Shown here: positions 30,301 to 42,000 of the stretch, in pieces | Numbering within the stretch: the first letter of the stretch is position 1 | Layout: each line of letters opens with the position of its first letter | Assembly (NCBI GenBank): GCA_001662425.1 | Contig: BDDC01000582.1 | Coordinates: forward strand, 1 to 46,430 | DNA from: Chlamydomonas sphaeroides | Taxonomy: Eukaryota > Chlorophyta > Chlorophyceae > Chlamydomonadales > Chlamydomonadaceae | Length of the DNA: 46,430 nt | Direction: 5' to 3' | Position numbers and translations under genes: made by a program | Notes under the pieces: generated by a model | What the model was told of the DNA's origin: nothing | Seen by the model: the letters and a program-made list of their open reading frames with translations, nothing else | Databases searched by the model: none

Positions 30301-33300
30301 GGCCCAACCGCCTCGCCTCGCGCTGCGCTGCCGTGCCCCCGCAGCGGCGGGCAAGGTGACGCCCGTGCGCAACCAGGGCGGCTGCGGCAGCTGCTGGGCC
30401 TTGTGAGTGGGGCGGGAGGGTCAGGGGGACGGCAGGGTCGTATCTGTCGTGTTATCCGAAAGCGCATGACCCCTCCCACCACGACCACCGCTACCACCAC
30501 CACTGCAGTTGCCACCACCACTGCGCCACCACCACCGCGACGCAGCGCCCCTGCGCCGCCCTCGGGTCGCCCTCGGGTCGCCCTCGGGTCGCCCTCGGGT
30601 CGCCCTCGGGTCGCCCTCGGGCCGCCCTCGGGCCGACCTGCATGCGCCGCATCGCAGTACTTCGGCAGACTGCACATACCGCCATGTGCGGCCTCCTTGA
30701 TCATCAAGCGCCCTTTCCTGGCCCCCTGCCCTCCCCCTGCCCTCACCAGCGCCGCCACCGCCGCCATCGAGTCGGCGTACCTCCAGATCAACCCCAGCCC
30801 CGCCTGCGTGGACCTGGACATGAGCGAGCAGCAGATCGTGTCGTGCGCCAACAGAGCCAACGGATACGCAGGCAGCGCGTGAGCACACGCACACAGCACA
30901 GCTTGCTACATGTCGCGCACACGTCATACAAGATATGATGATACCATTTATGTCACGTAACAGCTCTGCGCCATGCGCCTTTGGCTTGGGGCCCGCGCGC
31001 CGGCCTGCGCGGGGCGGTTGGGGGCGGGCGGGGGCCGCACGCTGAGTCCGGCGGTCCGCCGCTGCCCCTGCTGCGGGCCCACCGCATTGCGCTCTCACGT
31101 ACCTACCGCATCCCACCCTCAGGGGTTGCGGCGGCGGCTGGAGCACCGACGCCATCGACTATGTGTTCCAGCACTTCCAGCTGCACGAGACCAAGTGAGC
31201 AGCGCCCCACACAGCACAGCGCGCGTCGCGGCATGTGGATGCGCACACCCGGGGCGTGCCGCTTGTGGGGTGGTACTCTATTTTGCACACTTTGCGCGCA
31301 ATCACAAGCGCGCATGGGGGAGGGGGCATGAGGGCGGGGCTGCTGGCGCCGCGGGGCTCCTTCTGGCAGGACAGGGCACAGGGGGGCGGCGCCAGCACGC
31401 ACCCCCGCCCTCTGTCCTGGCTTTGCGCACCCGCTGTCCAAGGAGCGCCCCCCGCACCACGTGCGCTGCGGCCCTCTTGCGGTGGGCCGCCGTGCTGTAC
31501 ACCATGCCGTGCTCTCTTGGGGCTGTAACTGCATTCCACATATGCGTGGCCCTGCGCTCAGGTGGCCGTACACCCAGACCACGGGCAGCTGCGATGCCTC
31601 GCTGGTCGGCCAGTCAGCCAGTGGCCGGCGGCTCAAGCTGGCGAGGACGTACTACTACTCGTCCGCCAACAGCGAGGACAACATGAAGCGGGTGGGCTGG
31701 GCTGGCCGGCGCGAGCGGAACCGTGCCTGTAACCTGCCACAGCCCACACATTTGGCTACGGCGTACGGGCGTCGTACGGCCCCATATTGGCACATGAGCG
31801 GAGCAATGGTGTATGGTTTTGCGCACGGTGATGCGCTGTAGGTGATGTGTAGCGCGTCCCGCCCCCCTCCCGCGGTCCTGCGTCTCCCGCATCATATGTT
31901 GGTACGCTTCACCATCCGTCGCCTTCCGTCGGCCCCTGCCCTCACGCCCTGCCTCCCTCGCAGTGGGTCGCCACCTCGCCCACCGTATTCTATTTCTGCG
32001 CCGACGGCGCCTTCCAAATGTACGGTGAGGCACCGTACGTCACTTTGCCGTACACCCACGCACCCCTGGGCACCTCAGTCTCACACCACCCTCGCGCCCC
32101 TCGCTCGCAGCCGGCGGTGTGTACTCCTCCAGCACCTGCACCACCTGCCAGAACCACGCCATGCTCATCGTGGGATACGAGTGAGTCATCACCATGCATG
32201 GATGCCGTACAGAGGGCGCCGTACGCGTGTTCTGCCGCAGACCCGTAGTCCGCCCGATCTGCCGTACCGCCACCCATTGCGCACCCTGCCGTGCGCAGTA
32301 CGACGACCTATCCGCCGACGTGGCTGATCAAGAACAGCTGGGGCGTTACCTGGGGCGGCGCGCTGGCGGGCTTTGCCCGGATCGGAATGTCGGGTGAGAG
32401 AGACACAGATACCGGGCGGCGATCCCGCACCCCGGCGCTGTTCATGTCCCGCGCACGTCCAGGCAGGCTGCGGTACTGGGACACCACACATGGTACCCAG
32501 AGGCCGAATGGCGCATTGAGCGCGGCCCTGCCTGCCGGGCCTCGCGTAGCCGTAACGTCCTCAGCCCAGCGGACTGATTGGCGGCCGGGCGATGCGAGCG
32601 TGGATGTCGAAAGGGTGGCCACGCATCGCGAGTTTCGGGCCGTCAGCCGCCAGCCGCCAGCCGCCAGCCGCCAGCCGCCAGCCGCCAGCCGCCAGCCGCC
32701 AGCCGCCAGCTCGTGCGACGCTTCCTCGCCGCGTCACGCAATTGGTAGTCAGCGCCACTCAGTGCGGCCGGCGCTTGCCGGCTTCAAACCCCATCCCCCC
32801 TCCTTCCCTCCTACCATACCCTCCACGCCCCTCCAGCGAGCGCCTACGACGGCAAGGGGCCCTGCGGCATGCACCAGGTCGCAGTCATGCCGTCCTTCTC
32901 GGTGGGTGGAAGCGTTTTAGGTAGCAACGGACGCTGCAACCCATCTTAGGAAGTCTTGGGCAGTGCTCTTGCGCCTATCCGCGAATCCGCCAACTGCACC
33001 ACGGCTGTTGTGTGGCGCCCCGCCGTAGGGCCCTGACCGCACACCGGTGGCACCTCGTGGCCGCGACGCAGGGGCCAGGCCGCAACCCACTGACGCCGCC
33101 GCCTTGTGCCGCCCCCCTGCCTCACGTGGTGACGCAGTTCACGGAGAAGCTGAGCAGCAACCGGCTGTTCTGCGACTTCATCGGCGGCATCGACACCGGC
33201 CTGCTGGACAACATCCGCGACCTGTTCAACAAGCCGCCGCCGCCGCGCTTCGTCATCCCGTGAGTGGCCCAGCGCGCCTGGAGGGCGGGAGAGCGCTCAC

Positions 33301-33731
33301 ACAGCGGCCGGCCGGTGTGTACGTCGGTGGCTGCCGCCACTGCAGGACAAGTCGCCGTGCGTTGCCTGCAACACCACGTGACCTGCCTTACCCCAACCTA
33401 AGACGTCTAGCGCAGATCGGACCGCCGGCGCGCCGGCGCGCATTCGGGCATCCATAGGTCCGCCCACGCACGTGTGCAATGGCGCCGCAGGATCGACGAC
33501 ATCATTGTCATCCGCCCGCCTATCTTCGGAATCGGTCGCCGCTCCGCTGCCGAGGGCGCTGATGCGAGCGCGGAGGAGGAGGCCGAGGCCGCAGGCGAGC
33601 AGGGCCTGGAGCGCGGCGAGGAGGGCGAGCCGGGCCAGCAGCAGGCACGCCAGGCGGAGGAGGGCGGGGTGCTGCAGGAGCGGCCGCGTGACGAGCTGCA
33701 GGAGCAGGCGCCCAAGGGTGGCATGGCGTAA
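27378..33731 (+). CDS. Papain-family (C1A) cysteine protease with extensin-like Pro-rich module
   Basis: Nineteen exons join in consistent phase to 618 residues, ending with TAA at 33729-33731. Exon 1 (27378-27481) encodes a signal peptide. Exon 2 (27704-27971) encodes a basic SPPPP-rich module. Exons 3-8 form an I29-like propeptide (RRNFEDNLRTVARIN, then CDLDFAAFRATVL). The catalytic Cys is C288 in QGGCGSCWAF (exon 10, 30345-30402), His is H437 in QNHAMLIVGY (exon 15) and Asn is N457 in LIKNSWG (exon 16). The 149/20 spacing is close to papain's 134/16. Exons 18-19 add a tail not found in papain, ending Glu/Gln/Ala-rich. Exon 5 (28754-28831) has a GC donor. A secreted or vacuolar endopeptidase is expected; the SPPPP module suggests glycosylation and association with the extracellular matrix, which is inference. 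Confidence 0.9.
28696..28969. repeat. Perfect 34-bp inverted repeat flanking protease exon 5
   Basis: The arms 28696-28729 and 28936-28969 are exact reverse complements over 34 bases, containing AACTTCAAAGTCGCCCC and its complement. The first lies in the intron before exon 5 and the second in the intron after it, so the 78-nt exon sits in the 206-base loop of a potential hairpin. Confidence 0.95.
28908..29080. repeat. Array of ACTTTGAAGT / ACTTCAAAGT units
   Basis: At least nine copies of ACTTCAAAG or its complement lie in the intron after protease exon 5. The first copies are in one orientation and the rest in the other. Spacers such as TCACCC and TCGCCCC also pair across the array. Confidence 0.85.
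30557..30633. repeat. 11-bp tandem repeat, seven copies, intronic
   Basis: CGCCCTCGGGT repeats seven times head to tail, the last two ending in C, in the protease intron directly after the exon carrying the catalytic Cys. Confidence 0.9.
32644..32710. repeat. 7-bp tandem repeat (CAGCCGC)n, intronic
   Basis: About nine and a half exact copies of CAGCCGC lie in the protease intron between exons 16 and 17. The length is expected to be unstable. Confidence 0.9.
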
Positions 33732-35054
33732 GGCACGCGCGCGATGTGCTATGGATGGGCCGGCGCCGGGAGGCCGGCCGGGGCTGCCGCGCGCCGCGCG
33801 CCGCGCTTACGGAGGTCGCACGACACAGCTTATGCGCGCCCCGATCTGGGGCTGGGGCTTCTGCATGCGAGGATTCCCCTCCCAGAGTCTGGCTTACCGT
33901 GATGCCTGTTGGCGTGTTGGGCGTGGCGCCTGGCCGTGTGCCACGCGCCGGCCAGGCGCCACGGGCAGGTCGCGCCCCAGCAACATAGAAATGCGTATCT
34001 TTGGGGCAGTTGTGGTTCGCTCGTAGCGCTCTTTGCCAACTCTGGCTCGATTTTGTGTCAGCTTACAATATCATGATGTGCGGCGCTGGGGTGCGTTGCG
34101 GCGACTGGCCACATACGATGAGCTGTGTGATTCCTGTGCCCGTGCGCGCGCGCGTGCGTGTGCGTGTGCGGCTGTGTCGTGCGACATGTGTCGTGCGTGA
34201 TGTGCTTCGTACGAATTGACGTGCGCCAGCTGCAGGCACGTTCCGGGTCCCCACCGGGGCAACATAAGGGCACGCCGTGGCGCGTTCCTGGCGGTGCGTT
34301 TTCTGCGATGGCGGCCGCAGGCTTGTGCTAGCGTGACGCCGGGGCCTGGGGGCCCGCCATTGCTTTGCATTCAAGCGTGCCGCGGCCATGTCCAGGTGAT
34401 GAGACCAGGGGTCGCGTCCTAGACAAGTGCCGGCACTATGACGTGTGGCGAGTCAATAGGGTCGTGGGTGCCTGCGTTCAAACGCCTTCAACTGAAGTAG
34501 CCCAATTGGTGGGGGTGGCCGGGCTGGATGGAGTTTACGCCCCTTTCCCCACTCCTGATGGGGCCACCCTTATCGACGTGGTGTTTGCTGCACGAACATG
34601 CGCATACTCCCTGCGACATGACGCGGCGGCTGCCCCTTCCCGTCAACGTGCCTACTTTGGCGCTGCGGCGGCTGTGCGTGTTCCTGCGTACCTACTCACC
34701 CATAGCTATGTAGCGCGATGGGTGCTGTTCTCCTGTACATATGCGCGTGTGCCGTCGGCATGCTGGCGGCTAGATGGTTTTAATGCCCACTCCGCTGGGC
34801 TTAGCAAGTAGCGGCGGCCAGCCGGCTGGCCACCAGACGCCCCCCGCTGCGTGCCGCTGCGGCGGCCACGCGCGCTCACCAGTGCTCCTGCGCGTGTCGC
34901 GGTGTGCAAGGTACGCGCACGTCCTGCAGCGGTGGTGCCGTTGGCGCTGCCACCGGCCCTGGAGCTGGCAGGCCTGTAACATACTGCGCATCCGAGCAAG
35001 GCCGGGCTGTGAGCCGACGAGGACGACCCCGCCTACGCCGTTACGGGCCCACAC
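33732..35054. other. Convergent intergenic region
   Basis: This holds the 3' flanks of the protease gene (+) and of the ARM-like exons (-). A GT/CG-alternating stretch lies at 34144-34172, and a minus-strand TGTAA near 34062. Possible further minus-strand exons around 34.8-34.95 kb could not be tied to a family. Confidence 0.35.
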
Positions 35055-36289
35055 CTCGCCCGCCGGCCACGTGATGAAGACCCACAGTCCGGCAGCGCGG
35101 TTGTTGTCAATACAGTCAGCCTCCAAGAAGAGCAACCGTGCAACACCCGCATGGGCCATGGGCTCCAGGGCCGCAGACCTAAGGTGTCGTACCAGGGCAC
35201 GGGCGCATGTGCAGCAGCACAGTGTGCAGCAGCGCTCACCAGCAGCCATGTGCGGCATGTGCAAGGGCCCGTCCAAGACCCGCTGCCACACTCGAGTGCC
35301 GCCTGCCAGGCATGCCGCTTTCCTGCTCCCCCCAGACCGGTACCGTGCTCCCTGCATCGGCACCCCGCTGCTGCGCCCTGGCTGCCGTGCACGGGGCGGC
35401 AGGTGCAGAGCCCCGCAACCCAGCCCACCCCGTCCGCCCTAGCCACGGCCCCAGCCACAGCAAGCGCCGCTGGGTCCTACCCGCGGCCCCCCACACACAT
35501 ACCGTACAGCAGCTGCTCGCTACCAACCGGCGGCAGCGCACATGCTGGGGCCGCAGGCCCGCCGCTGCACCCGTGGCGTCAGCCCCCTCAGCCCCGGCCT
35601 CGCCCCGCCTCGTTCGGGGCTGCAGCCCCGCGGCGGGTGCGTCGCCCATGCGGCGGTAGCCGGTCGGGGCAGCAAACGCCCGTGGCCTTGACACCGGTAC
35701 AGAAGCCTGCCGGGGGGCGGACTCGCCCACACGCGGCAGCAACCCTTGGCGTGCTGTTGGTCGCACTGCTCGCCCCCCTCCCGCCACGTGCCGCAGGAGC
35801 GTTTGGGCTGCAGCAGTCAACAAGGCGCTGCTGGCCGCCTGCTCAGCCGCCTGCTCGCCAGCGCCCGCGGCCATGTGCAGCTGCCGAGGCCGAGGGCGGC
35901 GCTGGCTCAGGCGCGGAGGGGCCCGGTGCGCACAGCCCGCAAGCGGAACAGCTGCTCTCTGGCAGCCGCCGAGCGGCGGGAGCCATGGGCCGGTGGCCAG
36001 CTCAGTGCCCTCGCCCAGCCGCAGGCGCGCCCCGTGTCAGGAGCGGGTCCTGCACGCGTGCGGCCAGTGGGCCCCGACCAGTGGAGGCCACCTTCCGGGC
36101 GGGTGCGCTCGCTCACACGCGGATGAGGTCGGCGAGTGCCGTAACGCCCGCCAGGGATGTGGCCGCCGCGTTGCTGACGCCCGCCCACGCGCTGCCCGCC
36201 TTGTCCCCTCCTGCAGCACGCAGCGGCAGGCAAGGCGCCTCAGCAGTCGCAGCAGCCGGCCCCAATAAGCCCGATGGCTCCTTGAATCG
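35055..36289 (-). CDS. ARM/HEAT-like helical-repeat protein, partial or fragment
   Basis: Four candidate exons with proper splice edges read right to left: 36119-36289 (57 codons, phase 0, including AWAGVSNAAATSLAGVTALADLIR in two parts), one starting at 35880 (GEQAAEQAASSALLTAAAQT), 35240-35302 (SSVAAGLGRALAHAAHGCW) and 35055-35178 (ALEPMAHAGVARLLFLEAD, then NNRAAGLWVFITW). The last two join in phase. The alternation of Ala-rich helices resembles armadillo repeats, but no family is recognised. No start codon is found. The first exon lies only 44 bases after the stop of the MIS12-like gene, so it is either a 5'-truncated remnant or a continuation of that gene through an unrecognised splice. 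At least one exon between 35.3 and 35.75 kb is missing. Confidence 0.35.
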
Positions 36290-36333
36290 CTGTACACCGC
36301 AGAGGCACGCTCAGACACGCGCCCCTTGCCACA

Positions 36334-38526
36334 CTAGACGGACGCTGTTTCCGCTGCTGCCCTCCACCGTCCAACCCTGCTCCCCCCGCACCAACCCGTT
36401 CCGCCTGCCGCCCGCTGCTGCTGCGCCGCCCTCAGCGCTGTGGCTCGCTCCATCATATTTTGCAGGTTCTCCGCCGCCTGCGCGATGGCCAGGATGGTGG
36501 CCTTGTGGCTGCCCGCGGTGGACGAAAGCGCCAGGTAGTCGGTGGCGTCGCCTGGGGCGGCGCGGGGCCAGGGGCAGCGGCAGGGGCAGGGAGCAGCGTT
36601 GCGCGGGCGGGCGGGCAACAAAGCTCGGCAACGACAGCTCACATGGCGCGGGGTTTTGTCGCGGCCTGCATCGGATACTCCGCCGATCACAGGGGAGGTG
36701 GTCGGACAGGGGCAAGGTGGGCGGAGGTGTCACATGCGAGAGAGGTGTTGGGTTTGCAGGGCGCTCCACGGAACAGCAGCCTGCACCAAGGCCACCGCCC
36801 CCGGAGCCGGCTTGACCGAATGTGCGGGTGGGGAGGCGCCGCTTGTCGTGCGGAACAAAGGCGCCGGTGGACGCGCGGCCTCGCCAGCAGCTTGAGGGCA
36901 TAGAGGGGGAGGGCGTGTGTGCCAGCCGGGCGGTGCAGCGCGCCGGCAAGGTGCTCCTGCCGTCCGGTACAGCATGCTGCAAGAGCGGCGCTGGCGTGTA
37001 CAGCCGGACGACGGGCACAGGGCCGCTGCCGTCAGGGCGCCGCCTGTGGCCTGCACACGGCCACGCGACACACCTCCTGCGCTCACGATGTGGCGGTCCA
37101 CGCGCTGCACCTCCTGCCGCAGCGCAGCGCAGCGCTGGTCGGCCTGCAGGGCAGCACCGCGACCGCCGGGGAGGGGACCGCGTATGAGGCTTAGCCACAG
37201 GCGAACCGAGCCCGCTGCTTCCATGCAGCAGCACAATGGTTAGCCACGCGGCCGATGTCGGTCTGGCGGCCAAAACCTCGAGCCCCCGCCCATGCCAGCG
37301 GTCGACAGCAGGCCGTTGCCAGCTTCGCGGACTAGCCCAGCACCGTGGAAGCATAAGGTCGGTGCGGGTCGCGGGGGCCACTGCGCGCCCGCCACGTGCC
37401 GACTGGTGCTAGCTTGCAGCGATACGGCGGCCGCGGCGACCTGCCGCATGTCGGCGAGGGGCCTCAGCCCACCGCTACCAGCTTTACCGATAGGCGCCAG
37501 CGGTATTAGTTCAAGGCCGGGCCAAGCCGCCTCTGCGCAGCCAAAACCGCAACCCAGCTCGGCGTGACGCACCTCCGCTAGCTCCCGGCGCATGGCCTGG
37601 ATGCGGGCCGTCAGCGCCTCCTCGCTCTCCTGCTCGCCGCTGCCAAGTGCGGCGGCAGCGCCGGGCAGGGGCGACGGCGGCGGCGGCAGCTGCACCAGCG
37701 CCGGCTGCAGCTGTATGAAGAGGCGGGCGGCGCAACAGAGGCGGGCGGCATGGGGCTACGCTGCATGGGTTGCAAGCTGCCTTATCCTTGTGGCGCGTGA
37801 TGATAGAGAACGTGTGGCGGCTGAGAGCGGAGGCGGGGGCCAGGCCGTACCTGGGCAGCGTTGGGCTGGGCTAGCGGGGGCTGGAAGACCCGCGCCGCGC
37901 AGACCTGCTCGAAGAGCCGCAGGCCCGCGAGCACGTTGGCTGAGAGCGCATCGTAGAGCCGTTGCGTGCCCTGCGGGTGGCGGGGAGTTGCTCATCACGG
38001 GCGCGCAAGCATATGCAACATGGCGTCGGCGCACGTCCCCCCCATTGAAAGCTGTCACGTGGGCGCCAAACATGACAGCGGACAGGTGCCCTGGCGTCGG
38101 CTGCCGCAGCTGGGCTGTTGGAGGCCTCACCGCGCCCAGGCTTGCCAGCACGGCCACATGCGACTCGTCGCCTGTTGTCTCCCCGGGCTGCTCCCGCTGC
38201 TTGGACAGCTCCGAAGCGACGCAGCTGGGGGAGCACAGGCGCCGCACACAGGCAGCCGTGTCAGTAGTCAACGGGCGCAAGCAGCTGACCAGTGGCCGGT
38301 ATAGCACCTAGCGTTATGCACCTGTAGAACTCGTTGTGGCCATCTCCCAAGTAGTCAAGCACCTGGGGAGTGAGGATATGGGTAGTGGCGCGCCAGGTGC
38401 GGGGTGCGTCTTGGTGGCGCGTGCCTGCTAGTTTGCCCCTGTACATATGGAAAGCAGTCTGCTTACCAGGTTATGCGTGTCCTCCACGAAGAGCCTGCCT
38501 GCGTCCGGCAAACTCAGTGTCGCCAT
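36334..38526 (-). CDS. MIS12-like kinetochore protein
   Basis: Seven exons (38467-38526, 38322-38362, 38131-38224, 37851-37970, 37573-37710, 37074-37143, 36334-36551) join in phase to 246 residues, the size range of MIS12. The order of elements fits the family. First comes a short N-terminal helix (FVEDTHNLVLDYLGDGHNEF), then a segment with GTQRLYDALSANVLAGLRLF placed like the MIS12 helix before its Pro-rich turn. A Pro-rich linker follows (QLPPPPSPLPG), then a coiled coil (ESEEALTARIQAMRRELAE, LRQEVQRVDRHI) and a C-terminal helix with AENLQNMMERATAL, resembling the LQNIRDNVEKE of human MIS12. The match is by pattern, with low identity. MIS12 belongs to the MIND complex linking centromeric chromatin to Ndc80. 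The gene diverges from the USP gene. Confidence 0.5.
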
Positions 38527-39026
38527 GCTATGGCCAGTGGACTCCAATGACTGCGGTCACTTCGGCTGCAATGAGCAGGAGTTCTAACTAACGCTTCATT
38601 TAATGGCCCATCGTGTTAGGCAGCACAGAGGTAGCGCGCAAAAAGCGAGTCAGCTGTCGACGTTTAAAGGTCAAGTTTATAGAGAAGGTTTCAGGGTACG
38701 AGAGCTACTTGCAGTAAGGCTTGTAGCGCAGGGGTGTGGCTCTGTTTGCTGCCCTGGACCGTGTCTCAGCACTCGTGCATGGGCCAAGTGCATTCGCGAC
38801 AGAGTCCGCAGCCCGCTCAGCTGTGCCAAGCACATTGCCTCTATGATTGTCTACCTATCACCGAGACCTCATTGCCCGATGCTCCAAGGAAAGACTTCAC
38901 GTCACGCCCTGAGCTTCCTGCTCTCTACGCCGTCGTCTACCCATTTTTAATAGCACTGTCTAGCAGCCTGCAGCCATTGTCGGCCACGCTGACCTCGGCG
39001 AAGTCTGGGCCAGGAGCCCATTGCAG
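38527..39026. other. Divergent promoter region of the MIS12-like and USP genes
   Basis: About 500 bp of comparatively AT-rich sequence lie between the MIS12-like start and the first recognised USP exon. It must contain both promoters and the unidentified first USP exon. ATG codons at 38603, 38843 and 38880 are candidates, but none connects in frame without splicing. Confidence 0.4.
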
Positions 39027-42000
39027 TATCCAATCGACCCCAGTGTCCTTCTGCTTATTGCAGCACTCTCAGCTGGGTGGTTCTATTACGGGCTCAGCTG
39101 GCGGGCGCGCCGTCGGCAGGAGCCCGAACAGCCGTCCCTTGGTCGCCCTATGGTCGCTGGGGCTGGCGGATGGTGTACTGGAGCATTCCCACATGTGAGC
39201 AATGTGCCGGGGGGCAGCGCCACACCACGGTTGTTAAGCGAACGTCATCGACTTGATGGCACTCGCGATCCTGTGTGCTGCTGCCACGAGTACGCATCAC
39301 ACGCGGTTTAGCCATTTCCGCCAGTGTCTACGGGCGCCGTGGTTCGGTCGCTCCGTACCACCCACGACGCCTACGCGCCCGACGGTCCCTTCTCTCACCA
39401 CCCAACCTCCCCGCGCGGTCGTCCGCAGGGCCAGCCCGTTGCTTGGAAGCTGCCCGCGCGCTGGTCCAACGGCCAGACCGCGGGCGCCGGGCTAAACAAC
39501 CTCGGTAACTCATGCTACCTAAACTCCACACTCCAGGTGCGCCCCTTCGCCAGCCGACACATTTATGCCCGTCCTGGCACAAACCTGTCCCAGGGGTGCA
39601 TGGATCGCCCCCAAAAGAGGCAACCCAGGCCAGACGCACACCGTCGGTCATTATGGGGGCCGGGGCGAGCCACCCGTGGCGGGCCAGCGACTAACGCAGC
39701 CCTGCGCGATGTGCTGCATGGGGCGCTGCCGAGCGGCGCGACACGCCGCTCTCCCCCACAAACCCTGCCCTCTCCCACACATGCACCCCGCAGTGCCTCG
39801 CCTACGTGCCGCCGCTCGGAGCGCTGTGCCTCGCCCGGGGTCACTCGTCCGCCTGCGCCCGGGCCTCGCCCGCGGCGCTTGCGGCCGCATCCTGCGGCCC
39901 CGGCCCAAGCCGCAGCGCGCTGTCGCTGTTCGGGGCACCCGCCCAGCCCGCGCCTTGCACCTGCTGCCTCATAGAGCGGCAGCTGGCGGCCATGCTGCGG
40001 TCGGGCCGCGGCACCACGGTCAGCCCGGGGGACGTGGTGCGGCAGCTGCACCTGTTCAGCAAGTCGTTCGTCAAGGGGCGCCAGGAGGTGCGGAGCAGGG
40101 GCGGGGGCGCGTCAGGGGTGTCGCCCGCGCCGGCGGCCGACCCACATCGGCGCACGGTCCACGTCCGCTGTGGGGCAGGCGGCGGAGCGCGGCGAGCCCC
40201 GTGGTAGTGGGTGAGGGATGGGGAGGACTTCGTGGGCGAAGGCCGCACGCCCTCCCACGCTCGCCCTCTGCCTCCCCCTCTCCTACCCACAGGATAGCCA
40301 CGAGTTCCTCACGGCGGTGCTGGACGTGATGGAGCGGGACGCCAGGAGGACGGCGGTGGCGCTGGGAGCAGCCAAGGTGGCCGGGGCCGCAGGAGGAAGG
40401 GGGCAGGCAGGCATCACTGGCGGGGCCTGGGATACGCAAGAAGCTCGGTCACGGCTGAGCCGGGGCAGCGCCTTGGGCTGCGGCTGCGGCCAGGGCCGGG
40501 GGCACTCCGGGTCCGCGTCGCGCTTCCCGGCCCTGACGTGTGCTGGGTCATTTTTGGCCGGACTGCAGGGCTGCCGTACGTTTGTGGAGGACCTATTCAT
40601 GGGGCGGTGGCAGAGCCAGGTGGGGCCCGTGGAGGGAGCGGTAGAGCCGTGATGGGGTGGTGGAGCGGGGCAGAGCCAGAGGCGGCCCGCGCTGCCATGC
40701 GAGCGGAAGAGCCTCGTTTGCAGGGCCGGCGTGGGCAGCCGTGCGAGCGGGCTGGCTGGCGGGGACGAGGTGGTGCAGCACCCGTGGAACCTGCAGCTGG
40801 GTGGGTTTGCTGGACTCAAGAATAGCGGGTCTTGTGGTTCTCGCCGCTGAGGTGGCTGCGACACAATGGCTGCGGCACTGAGTCGGCGCCCCGGCCCCGG
40901 CTGCCGCGTTGGGAGCTCGCATCGCTGGTGGCCGGGCGCCGACCTGTCCACAACAATGACCCACTGCTTGCTCGGCCCCGGCTGCTGCTGTGGCGCCGCA
41001 GGTCCGCTGCCTATCGTGCGGGCACGCGTCCAACACGTACGAGTCTTTCGCCACGCTGCCGTTGGACATCGGCCAGGTGGGAGCTTGGCTGGGCCAGGTG
41101 GCTGGGCGCCCTGGGCCAGGCCGCGGGGGCGGTTGACCCGGGAGCGAGAAAGGGCCTAACGCCACGCCCGTGTGTGCTTGCTTGCCTTGCCAGCATGATG
41201 GGTCCGTGGCTCACCTGCTCTCACACTTGCTGCGCTGCCGCCGCGCCCCAGGCCCGTAACGTGACGGCCGGGCTGCGGTCCTTCACGGAGGCGGAGCGGC
41301 TGGATGGCAGCAACAGGTGCGGCGCTGGCGGGCCCTCCTGTGCCTATGCGCTGGGGTGGCTGGGGCCGTGCGTGGCTTGCTGATTGGCGCATCAACCGGG
41401 GGGTGGGGTGCCTCGTTTCGGTGCTGTCACAAAGCGGTGTGCTGCCGGCCGCCCGCCCCGGCCAGGTACCGGTGCGACCACTGCCGACAGCTGGTGCCGG
41501 CCATCAAGCAGACCACCATCTGGGACGACCCCAACGTCCTCATAGTGCACCTCAAGGTTTGTGCTTGCCCTTATGTCTGCTGCTGCATGCGCACATGTGC
41601 TCATCTTCACCCTAACTGTCCCCTTGCGCCCTAGCCTTCTCCAGCCCAGGTCGGCTCAACGCCGACGCCGCCCCTCCCCGGACCCCTCCCGGTGTCCCCT
41701 CCCCCACCCCACAGCGCTTCGACGCGAGCAGCCTGCTGGGCAAGATCTCCACACACGTGGCCTTCCCGGAGCGCCTCGACCTCAGCCCCTTCATGACGGA
41801 CCCGCAGCAGCGCCGCGCCGCAGAGGCCGCCGCCGCCGCCGCGGCCGCAGCCGCAGCCGAGGCTGCCGGCTCGGCCAACGGACACGCCGGGCTGCACCAC
41901 GCCAACGGCGATGCCAATGGGAACTCCTGTCACGAGCGGCGGCACTGTCACGAGCCAGGGCCCTCACAGTCGCAGTCGTACTCGCGGCACGACAGCGACG

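Noticed and set aside
35151..36815. 554-codon plus-strand open frame
   Set aside because: It is a GC-rich shadow: low-complexity Ala/Arg/Pro composition, no family motif, and it overlaps minus-strand exons with proper splice sites.
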